A stretch of DNA of 6,912 nt, taken from assembly GCA_013813215.1 (NCBI GenBank), contig JACCSC010000395.1, forward strand, positions 1 through 6,912, in the 5' to 3' direction. This stretch comes from Geodermatophilaceae bacterium. GTDB taxonomy: Bacteria; Actinomycetota; Actinomycetes; Mycobacteriales; Geodermatophilaceae. Shown here piece by piece: positions 1 to 5,100 of the stretch. Numbering within the stretch: position 1 is the stretch's first letter; each line of letters starts with the position of its first letter. The position numbers and the translations under genes were made by a program. Below the pieces are notes generated by a model, which saw nothing but the letters and a program-made list of their open reading frames with translations, made no database searches and had not been told where the DNA came from.

Positions 1-1
1 G

Positions 2-337
2 ATCCTGGCCGCCGTCTCGAACTTCGCAGTTGCGCTCGTGAGCCTCGGCTTCTACGGGATCGGAACGAGCACTGGCAACGTCACCTACAACACCGTGCTC
101 CAAACCACCACACCCGACCGATTCCGAGGACGCGTCTTCGCGTTCTACGACATCGTCTGGCAGACCGGACGGCTCATCAGCATCGGCGCCGGTGGTATCC
201 TCGCCGACCAGCTCGGCATCCGCGGCGTCTACATCATGGGCGGACTCCTCCTGCTCGCTGCCGGCACGGCCGGATTCGTGCTCGTCCCTCGAACGCTCAT
301 GACCACCCCCATCACCCACACCGACGACCTCAGCTGA
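2..337 (+). CDS. MFS transporter, C-terminal fragment (MFS_3-like exporter)
   Basis: This is the last 111 residues of an integral membrane transporter; the 5' part lies outside the window. The frame is open from base 2 and ends at TGA 335-337. Two long hydrophobic stretches near the start and one near the end (YIMGGLLLLAAGTAGFVLV) are membrane helices. Between them is the cytoplasmic loop TTTPDRFRGRVFAFYD, which matches the 'P-D-R-x-R-G-R-V' loop conserved in the MFS_3 / enterobactin-exporter-like branch of the major facilitator superfamily. It is followed by a glycine-rich helix and 'GGILADQLGIRGVY', also typical. Proteins of this branch have about 400 residues and 12 helices and export siderophores or drugs by proton antiport. 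The substrate cannot be told from this fragment. The tail after the last helix is short and polar. It converges with the UPF0060 gene. Confidence 0.85.
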   Translation: MLAAVSNFAVALVSLGFYGIGTSTGNVTYNTVLQTTTPDRFRGRVFAFYDIVWQTGRLISIGAGGILADQLGIRGVYIMGGLLLLAAGTAGFVLVPRTLMTTPITHTDDLS

Positions 338-344
338 GACACAC

Positions 345-358
345 GGGCCGGACGGCCC
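345..358 (+). terminator. Short GC hairpin after the MFS stop codon
   Basis: A perfect 5-bp inverted repeat (GGGCC, 4-nt loop, GGCCC) begins 8 bases after the MFS stop. It lies in the convergent gap between the MFS and UPF0060 genes, where a terminator is expected. No T-tract follows, so it is at best a weak or non-canonical intrinsic terminator. The rest of the 338-485 gap shows no gene I can support. Confidence 0.3.
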
Positions 359-485
359 AAACGCGTACAGGATCGGCGCCGGAGATGACCCTGGCTGCGT
401 TCGGTGCTTCACGTCGAAGGCGTCAGCGAGCGTCCGCGACATCCACGCTCGATCGACACCGACCCACCCCATCCACCGGAGGACG

Positions 486-824
486 TCAGGCAGGTCGTGG
501 TGCCCACATGATGACGCCGACGCCAACGAGGCACACTGCTGCACCGATCAGGTCGTAGCGGTCGGGCCGGAACCCGTCGGCGACGACACCCCACAGCAGC
601 GAACCGGCGACGAACACGCCGCCGTACGCCGCGAGGATGCGACCGAAGTTCGGATCGGGTTGGAACGTTGCGACAAATCCATAGCCCGCAAGCGCCACAA
701 TGCCGAACCCGGCCCACGTGACCCCGCGATGCTCGCGAACGCCCTGCCAGATCAGCCACGCCCCGCCGATCTCCAACACCGCAGCCGCAGCGAACAACAG
801 AATCGAACGGACCGTGTCGGGCAC
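486..824 (-). CDS. UPF0060 (YnfA-type) small membrane protein
   Basis: A 112-residue, four-helix inner-membrane protein of the UPF0060/YnfA family, which belongs to the drug/metabolite transporter superfamily close to small multidrug resistance (SMR) efflux proteins. Family features visible in order: helix 1 with the conserved acidic residue in LEIGGAWLIWQG (E18); helix 2 (GFGIVALAGYGFVATF); the signature GRILAAYGGVFVAGSLLWG at 61-79; the loop DGFRPDRYDLIGA at 83-94; and helix 4 ending in MWAPRP. E. coli YnfA has been linked to dye/drug efflux; a role here is inferred from family only. I chose GTG 824 because it gives the family length (about 107-112) and places helix 1 at the N-terminus. The frame is open back to an ATG at 1010, but those 62 extra residues are polar, low in coding character and absent from the family. 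The Shine-Dalgarno site is weak. It transcribes toward the MFS gene. Confidence 0.88.
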   Translation of the reverse strand: MPDTVRSILLFAAAAVLEIGGAWLIWQGVREHRGVTWAGFGIVALAGYGFVATFQPDPNFGRILAAYGGVFVAGSLLWGVVADGFRPDRYDLIGAAVCLVGVGVIMWAPRPA

Positions 825-1127
825 GCAGCGACCGTACCGGTCCCGCCAATCAGGTCGAACACGTCTCGACAATGCACGGGCCGCAGCCACGGCGCGACCG
901 CCCGATAACGACGCAACAGGGCCTGACCCGCACCCGCTCGTATCCGGCTCGGAAGCACGGGCTGATGACGGTTGGTGTGTCTTGACCGTGACGGGCTCGA
1001 TATCGCTCACATCCGACCTGATTCAAGTGCCGATCAAGAGCGGGTTGAGCACTCGACGTGGTGCGCCGATACGCGCGTTGTCGACAAGCGTCGTGTGCTC
1101 AACCGGGGTACAGGGGCTGCGGGGAGA
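825..1127. other. Gap without a supported gene; contains a long inverted repeat
   Basis: This 303-base stretch lies between the UPF0060 start and the end of the broken coding region on the minus strand. Reading frames cross it on both strands, but none gives a protein I recognise or convincing coding character. Its notable content is the inverted repeat at 1043-1104. The UPF0060 promoter should lie in the part nearest 825, but I see no clear -10/-35 pair. Confidence 0.5.
1043..1104. repeat. Inverted repeat, 16-bp arms with one mismatch
   Basis: The left arm 1043-1058 (GGTTGAGCACTCGACG) and right arm 1089-1104 (CGTCGTGTGCTCAACC) are reverse complements at 15 of 16 positions, separated by a 30-base spacer. 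The spacer contains the small palindrome ACGCGCGT (1071-1078). The repeat lies just downstream of the minus-strand stop at 1128. It could be a transcript-end structure, a protein-binding site or a mobile-element remnant. The loop is long and no T-tract follows, so it does not look like a standard intrinsic terminator. Confidence 0.6.
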
Positions 1128-1541
1128 TCAGATCAGATCGAGTGCGGTCATGCGGTCGACGACGTCGTCGAGGTCGTCCCAACGACCGATGATGGCGTTG
1201 CAGATGAGATGTTCGAGGCCGATGCAGATGAGACAGGCGCTGGTGCGGTCGGCTTCGTGATCCGGGCCGTAGTTGGCTCGCGACCAGCGGTCACGAGCGC
1301 TGCTCGGAGGAGATCGATGTCGAGGTTGGGGTGCCACGGGGACCAGAAGTTGAACCCACCACGCCGCGGGACTCAAACATTGCTTGCTGTGGTCGCACAC
1401 CGAGGCAGCCGATCGCTCCACCAACTCACTCGCGAGCGCATCCGCTGCTGGTACGGCACCGTCGTTTACCGAGCGCGGCGCACCGCCCTCTGCCTCCGAC
1501 TGCGCGTCCACGAACACCGCAGCAGTCGATGATGTCGTCAA
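1128..1541 (-). pseudogene. Possible frameshifted coding remnant, unknown family
   Basis: I do not recognise the family. The last part of the minus-strand frame ending in TGA 1130-1128 has strong coding character from about 1295 down: almost every third base is G or C, and it reads RDRWSRANYGPDHEADRT... to ...DDLDDVVDRMTALDLI. Upstream of about 1300 this frame becomes proline/arginine-rich and poor, while the neighbouring frame over about 1372-1300 becomes good (FNFWSPWHPNLDIDLLRAAL, again G/C-ending codons). That neighbouring frame is closed upstream by TGA 1375-1373. The simplest reading is one gene broken by a frameshift near 1295-1310 and another near 1355-1375. The only start for the continuous frame is a TTG at 1541 with no ribosome binding site. 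Sequencing error, real decay, or chance are all possible. It sits downstream of the SDR pair on the same strand. Confidence 0.35.
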
Positions 1542-1656
1542 CGGGCACCGAAATCCCGACGCTCCCGAGCACCAACAGCGACGTGGCGAAGTGCCACGGC
1601 GGCCTGACGCGGGAGCCGCGGTCGACGAACTCTTCGCTCAGTTCAGCGCGGTTCAG
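1426..1656 (-). other. Possible small reading frame overlapping the SDR stop (non-standard CTG start)
   Basis: In the frame that overlaps the SDR stop as CTGA, a 76-codon open stretch begins LNRAELSEEFVDRGSRV and continues through a hydrophobic run (WHFATSLLVLGSVGISV) to VDDIIDC. Its third positions are G/C-rich over about 1656-1520, then it degenerates to an arginine/cysteine-rich tail before TGA 1428-1426. There is no ATG, GTG or TTG at the expected place, only CTG. It may be the first part of the same broken gene whose later parts lie in other frames at 1541-1128, or it may be chance. Confidence 0.2.
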
Positions 1657-2549
1657 GGAGTGGGTGAGCCTCCGTTGACGTTGAGGGTCTCGCCGATCAC
1701 GTAGCTGGACTCGGCGGATGCGAGGAAGACGTAGGCGGGCGCGAGTTCAGCTGGCTGGCCGGATCGACCGAGGGGGGAGTCCTTGCCGTACTCGGGCAGC
1801 ATGTCCGGCGGGAAGCCGTCGGTGACCTGCAACGCGGTCCATGTCGGGCCTGGCGCGACGGCGTTGACGCGGATGCCGCGCGGCGCGAGTTGTTGCGCGA
1901 GTGCTTTGGAGAACGTATTGATCGCACCTTTGGTGGTCGCGTAGTCAAGCAGGAACGGCAACTGTTTGTATGCTTCCAACGATGCGGTCACGATGATTGT
2001 CGAGCCGGGGGCAAGGTGCGGGACTGCTGCTTTGACAATCCAGAACGCGGCGAACACGTTGGTGTGCATCGTGTCGGCGAACTGTTCGTCGCTGAGGTCT
2101 TCGATCCGTTCGACGAAGACTTGCTTGCCGGCGTTGCTGACGACGATGTCGAGACCGCCGAGTCCTTCGACGGTCGCAGCAACGAGGGATCGGCAGTAGA
2201 CGCTGTCGCGGACATCGCCGGGGACTGCGAGCGCGGTGCGGCCGGCGGCTTCGATCAGGTCGACGATGTGTTTGGCGTCGCTCTCTTCGGATGGGAGGTA
2301 GGAGATGGCGACGTCTGCGCCTTCACGCGCGTATGCGATCGCGACTGCTCCGCCGATGCCCGAGTCGCCGCCGGTGATCAGTGCCCGGCGGCCTTGCAGA
2401 CGGCCGCTGCCGCGATAGGTGTCCTCACCGAGGTCGGGTACCGGTGTCATCTCGCTTTGCAGGCCGGGCTCGGTCTGGTGCTGTACCGGTGGCGAGATGG
2501 ATCGGTAGCGAGTGCGCGGGTCGGCGAAATCGTACTGATCGGTGGCCAT
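1653..2549 (-). CDS. SDR-family oxidoreductase, general-stress YhdF/YdaD-like
   Basis: A 298-residue NAD(P)-dependent short-chain dehydrogenase with the N-terminal extension typical of the YhdF/YdaD 'glucose/ribitol dehydrogenase homologue' group (about 285-300 residues). Extension residues 1-50 include the conserved style 'PPVQHQTEPGLQSEMTPVPD'. The Rossmann nucleotide site is TGGDSGIGG at 59-67, followed by AIAYAREGADVAISYLP. NAG is at 139-141. The catalytic set is N164 (MHTNVFA), S190 (TASLEAY), Y203 and K207 (YATTK). The C-terminus ends in the family-typical GETLNVNGG. I chose ATG 2549 over the upstream in-frame start at 2636 because it fits the family and leaves a 14-base gap after the preceding SDR. 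GAGGG lies 11 bases upstream of the ATG and could be the ribosome binding site. The physiological substrate is unknown; B. subtilis relatives belong to the general stress regulon. Confidence 0.93.
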   Translation of the reverse strand: MATDQYDFADPRTRYRSISPPVQHQTEPGLQSEMTPVPDLGEDTYRGSGRLQGRRALITGGDSGIGGAVAIAYAREGADVAISYLPSEESDAKHIVDLIEAAGRTALAVPGDVRDSVYCRSLVAATVEGLGGLDIVVSNAGKQVFVERIEDLSDEQFADTMHTNVFAAFWIVKAAVPHLAPGSTIIVTASLEAYKQLPFLLDYATTKGAINTFSKALAQQLAPRGIRVNAVAPGPTWTALQVTDGFPPDMLPEYGKDSPLGRSGQPAELAPAYVFLASAESSYVIGETLNVNGGSPTP

Positions 2550-2557
2550 GGTCGGTC

Positions 2558-2583
2558 GTACCCTCAGATCGACGCGACCGAAC
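2558..2583 (-). promoter_or_regulatory. Weak sigma-B-like box pair before the second SDR
   Basis: GTTCGG (2583-2578), 14 bases, then GGGTAC (2563-2558) and 8 bases to the ATG at 2549. The spacing repeats that seen before the upstream SDR, but the -35 matches GTTTAA only at GTT. The GAGGG could simply be a Shine-Dalgarno sequence, so this is a weak call. Confidence 0.2.
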
Positions 2584-3355
2584 CCGAGTCGACGCGATAG
2601 TTCGCGCCGACGACGAAGCTCGACCGGTCCGAGCAAAGGAATCCGATGACGTTGGCGACCTCGTCGGGTTCACCGCGCCGCTTCAACTCCATGTAGGGCC
2701 GCTCCTCGTCGAGGAACGTCTCGATCGCCTTGTCGATGGTCGTCTTGTTCTTCTTGGCGCGTTTGGTCATCATCGCGTTCGTCATCGGGGTGTGGATGAA
2801 CGCGGGGGACACGGCGTTGACCAGCAGGCCTTCCGGTGCATACGTACGTGACAGGCCCTTCATCAGCGCCAAGACGCCGGCCTTGGCGGCGCAGTAGGGG
2901 ATCTCGTCGTCGTAGGGCTGTGATGCGTCCTCGGAGGCAACGAGCACGATCCGCCCCCAGCCACCTTTGCGCAGCGACGGCAGGAACTGACGCACGATCC
3001 GGACGGGTCCGAGCAGATCGACGTCGATGGTGTTCCTCCACCCGGCGTCGTCGATTTCGTGGAAGAAGCCTTGTGCGCCGGTGATGCCGGCTGATTGGAC
3101 TAGGATGTCGATGTCGCCGACGGCCTTTTGAACGCGTCGGTGCAACGTTGCCAGAGACCGAACGCTTGTCACGTCAGCGGCGAACGCGTACACGGCGCCG
3201 CCGAGACGCGCGGCAGCCTTGTCCAACTTGGGTTGATCGATGTCGGTGATCACGACGGTGACGCCCTCCTCGACGAGCAGCTTCGCGGTGTGCCACCCGA
3301 TCCCAGAGTCTGCGCCGGAGATGAGTGCCTTCTTGCCTGCGATGCCGAGGTCCAT
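2564..3355 (-). CDS. SDR-family NAD(P)-dependent oxidoreductase
   Basis: A 263-residue classical short-chain dehydrogenase, full length for the family (about 250). The nucleotide-binding motif SGADSGIGW spans 13-21. D38 at the end of the second strand (ITDID) suggests NAD(H) preference, by family rule. The usual NNAG motif reads QSAG at 87-90. The catalytic residues are S141 (VASEDAS), Y154 and K158 (YCAAK). The helix-4 asparagine of the catalytic tetrad appears to be aspartate: IDVDLLG gives D113 where many SDRs have VNLLG. The C-terminal region has the lysine-rich segment TKRAKKNKTTIDKAIETFL before ERPYMELKRRGEPDEVA, then the usual dimer-interface end. Substrate unknown. The start ATG 3355 is preceded by AAGGG 11 bases upstream, or by a sigma-B-type promoter that would give a nearly leaderless transcript. 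It is the first gene of a two-SDR operon and is divergent from the SMP-30 gene, with 70 bases between starts. Confidence 0.93.
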   Translation of the reverse strand: MDLGIAGKKALISGADSGIGWHTAKLLVEEGVTVVITDIDQPKLDKAAARLGGAVYAFAADVTSVRSLATLHRRVQKAVGDIDILVQSAGITGAQGFFHEIDDAGWRNTIDVDLLGPVRIVRQFLPSLRKGGWGRIVLVASEDASQPYDDEIPYCAAKAGVLALMKGLSRTYAPEGLLVNAVSPAFIHTPMTNAMMTKRAKKNKTTIDKAIETFLDEERPYMELKRRGEPDEVANVIGFLCSDRSSFVVGANYRVDSGSVASI

Positions 3356-3363
3356 GCACGGCG

Positions 3364-3389
3364 ATACCCTTGCGAGAGCGGCTTTACAC
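3364..3389 (-). promoter_or_regulatory. Sigma-B-type promoter before the SDR pair
   Basis: On the minus strand, GTGTAA (3389-3384), a 14-base spacer, and GGGTAT (3369-3364) differ at one position from the known sigma-B consensus GTTTAA-N12-14-GGGTAT. Only 8 bases separate GGGTAT from the ATG at 3355, so transcription from it would start at or next to the start codon, giving a leaderless or very short-leader mRNA. Leaderless mRNAs are common in actinobacteria. The caveat is that AAGGG within the same bases also makes a plausible Shine-Dalgarno site. Confidence 0.4.
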
Positions 3390-3425
3390 AGCGCCTCCGC
3401 TCATGCTCATGTAGAAGCAGTGGAT

Positions 3426-4280
3426 GTGTCCGAGCAATTGCGTGTGTTCCGTCGCTACGACGCAGTCGTCGCGGAGAGCATCGTCGTGATCGGCGACGAC
3501 ATCTTTTGGTGTGACATCACTCGCGGGCAATTGAGACGAAGCCCGATCGACGGCGCTGTCGACGGATCCGACGACGTCGTCGTCCATGTGAACGCGCCGC
3601 TGTGCTCGTTCCATCCCGCCGAGTCGGGCTTCGTCGTGTCGGGCGGCGACCGTGTCACGATCGTCGACGAGCAGGGTCGCAGCGTGCGGATCCTCGCAAC
3701 CATCGAACATGCCGGGCCGCACATGCGTCTCAACGAAGGCAAGGTCGATCCCGTCGGGCGCTGGGTCACAGGCTCGATGGACACACAGGACGCCCGCCCG
3801 ATCGGAGCGTTCTATTCGGTGACCGCCGACGGTCGATCGCGCACGATCATGCCCGGTATCGGGACTGCGAACGGGTTGGAGTGGTCGCCTGACGGCTCGC
3901 GCATCTACTTCACCGACACCAGCACCGGCACGATCTACACGGGCAGCTACGACGCGGATGGCGACATCAGCGACGTCGACGTGTTTCACGCCGGCTGTCC
4001 CCACGACGGTCTCGTCATGGACAACAAAGGAGAGTTCTGGGGTGCCCTCTTCGGTGAAGGACGAGTTGTCCACCTCAACGCCGACGGTCGAGAGATCGGA
4101 TCGATCACGCTCCCCGTCCCAAACCTCACGTCGGTCGCGTTTGCTGCTACCACCCTCTACATCGGAAGCGCACGCGAGAAGCTGACGCGCGACGAACTCG
4201 GACACCATCCGCTGTCCGGATCGATCTTCGCCGTCGACCTCGACGTGACAGCAGCCCCGCCACGCATCTTTCCAGGCTGA
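3426..4280 (+). CDS. SMP-30/gluconolactonase-family protein
   Basis: A 284-residue six-bladed beta-propeller of the SMP-30/gluconolactonase/LRE family: metal-dependent lactonases that open sugar lactones such as gluconolactone. The family metal and substrate residues are in place and in order: E17 (VVAES), N103 (MRLNEGKVD), N149 (GTANGLEWSPDG) and D194 (CPHDGLVMDNKG). They correspond to E18, N103, N154 and D204 of human SMP-30. The usual N-D-G motif reads N-E-G here. Blade repeats WSPDGSRIYFTDT and the C-terminal HPLSGSIFAVDLD are typical. I chose GTG 3426, which has AGAAG 8 bases upstream (3413-3417) and gives normal family length; GTG 3420 is a close alternative. The frame also stays open back through an ATG at 3354, but that overlaps the divergent SDR start. 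The substrate is not determinable; neighbouring SDRs could reduce or oxidise a related sugar, which is inference. Confidence 0.9.
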   Translation: MSEQLRVFRRYDAVVAESIVVIGDDIFWCDITRGQLRRSPIDGAVDGSDDVVVHVNAPLCSFHPAESGFVVSGGDRVTIVDEQGRSVRILATIEHAGPHMRLNEGKVDPVGRWVTGSMDTQDARPIGAFYSVTADGRSRTIMPGIGTANGLEWSPDGSRIYFTDTSTGTIYTGSYDADGDISDVDVFHAGCPHDGLVMDNKGEFWGALFGEGRVVHLNADGREIGSITLPVPNLTSVAFAATTLYIGSAREKLTRDELGHHPLSGSIFAVDLDVTAAPPRIFPG

Positions 4281-5014
4281 GCCCGAGCGACGCGTCCGCG
4301 ACTCTCACAGGGATGAGACGTATCATCGCTGATTGCCGGGGTCGTCGCCTCGCCATGTCCGTCGCTCGTCGGAGCCCACGGCCCATCGCCTTCGCGACGA
4401 GCCGATGCGTTCGAGCCGGCGTGTGCCCACTTGGTGTCGGGTCGATCCAGTGGCGTGCCGTCGCCGGTGATGTCGGCGAACTCGTTGACGGCGCACAGGT
4501 AACTGAGGACGCGCTGGCCGGCGACGAACGGTGTCGGGCGGTCCGCGACCGTGCCGTTCGGAGCCATGACGTACGCAGCGTGCAGCCGCGGGTCGAGCTG
4601 GCGGTGGAGGGTGTCGAGGTCGTCGACGACGACCGGCCACGGGATCGAGTCGCGGTCGCGGTAGTCGCGAGCGTGCTGCAGCTTCTGGTCGAAGTCGTGC
4701 GTCTGCGGGTAGCGGTCCCCAGGGTGGGCTTCACGGGCGTAGAGCGAGGTGAAGGCCACCCGGTCGCCGTACTCGTCGTGGAGGTCATGGAGCGCCGGAC
4801 CGGCGCTGGCGGTCCCTGGTCAGGTGAACGACGAAAAGATCATCAGCAGCAGCTGCTTCTCGATGAAGTCGCCTCGAGACACGGTGTCCCCGTCTACGGT
4901 CGTGAGCTCGAACCCTGGGAACGGCTCACCTGGTCGGGGACCGGCATGGAAGGAGAGGTCCTCGAGGATGAACTGGCGCTTGAACCAGTCGAAGCGGTAG
5001 TCGGGCGATGTCAT
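4157..5014 (-). CDS. Probable selenoprotein: deiodinase-like thioredoxin-fold protein with in-frame UGA (Sec65)
   Basis: An ATG (5014) with the strong ribosome binding site AAGGAGG (5026-5020) opens a frame that reaches TGA 4822-4820 after 64 codons and continues in the same frame to TGA 4159-4157. If UGA is read as selenocysteine, the product has 285 residues. The N-terminus is peroxiredoxin-like (PGEPFPGFELTTVDGDTV, 28-45). A hydrophobic strand LLLMIFSSFT leads into U65-PGTASAGP, the place of the nucleophile Cys/Sec in redoxins and of 'S-x-T-U-P' in iodothyronine deiodinases. LYAREAHPGD (91-100) matches the deiodinase 'Y-I-x-E-A-H-x-x-D' motif. IPWPVVVDD (124-132) is the cis-proline strand, and AAYVMAPNGTV (147-157) the following strand. 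It probably acts as a thiol/seleno-dependent redox enzyme; true deiodinase activity is not implied. From about residue 212 the tail is low-complexity, and its last 124 bases overlap the convergent SMP-30 gene, so the real C-terminus may differ. Confidence 0.82.
4791..4807 (-). promoter_or_regulatory. Bacterial SECIS-like hairpin downstream of the UGA
   Basis: On the minus strand AGCGCCG (4807-4801), GTC (4800-4798), CGGCGCT (4797-4791) forms a perfect 7-bp stem. With the last G-C pair open, the apical loop reads GGUCC. The loop GGUC begins exactly 18 nt after the UGA at 4822-4820. In the E. coli fdhF SECIS, the SelB-binding GGUC loop also begins 18 nt after the UGA. The hairpin lies inside the coding sequence, as bacterial SECIS elements do. 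The stem also encodes A/G/P codons of a normal redoxin region, so part of it could be chance in GC-rich DNA. Confidence 0.7.
4820..4822 (-). other. In-frame UGA, predicted selenocysteine codon
   Basis: This TGA interrupts an otherwise continuous reading frame at the predicted nucleophile position (FSSFT-U-PGTAS). Cysteine homologues would carry TGC or TGT here. The sequence on both sides is the same protein family in the same frame. Confidence 0.78.
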
Positions 5015-5019
5015 GGCCA

Positions 5020-5026
5020 CCTCCTT
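5020..5026 (-). promoter_or_regulatory. Ribosome binding site deciding the selenoprotein start
   Basis: AAGGAGG lies 5 bases before ATG 5014. It overlaps an in-frame GTG at 5020, which would leave no spacing, so ATG 5014 is the start. Confidence 0.8.
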
Positions 5027-5100
5027 GGGCGAGTTCCCTCCGTTCCCACCGCGGCCACGACGACGACTCTCCGTCGGCGATCCCGACGCGGAGCCATCTC

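Noticed and set aside
825..1010. ATG 1010 as the start of the UPF0060 protein
   Set aside because: It adds 62 polar residues that the family lacks; GTG 824 gives the normal length and begins with helix 1.
1041..1105. Integron attC site
   Set aside because: The GTTGAGC and GCTCAAC ends match the core consensus but in inside-out order (GTT first, AAC last), and there is no integrase or cassette array.
700..1532. Two 186-residue plus-strand frames
   Set aside because: They run antisense to the UPF0060 gene and the gap, show no recognisable motif and have poor third-position bias.
1384..1704. Plus-strand 106-residue frame crossing into the SDR 3' end
   Set aside because: Composition is non-protein-like and it overlaps the well-supported SDR on the other strand.
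3240..3425. N-terminal extension of the SMP-30 frame
   Set aside because: It is antisense to the start of the divergent SDR; family length and the metal ligand E17 fit a start at 3426.
3384..4208. 274-residue minus-strand frame antisense to SMP-30
   Set aside because: It is a shadow: Val/Asp/Arg-rich with no family resemblance, while the plus strand has all SMP-30 ligands.
4157..4759. Deiodinase-like C-terminal half as an independent gene starting at GTG 4759
   Set aside because: It would lack the nucleophile strand, and the upstream sequence in the same frame continues the fold through the UGA.
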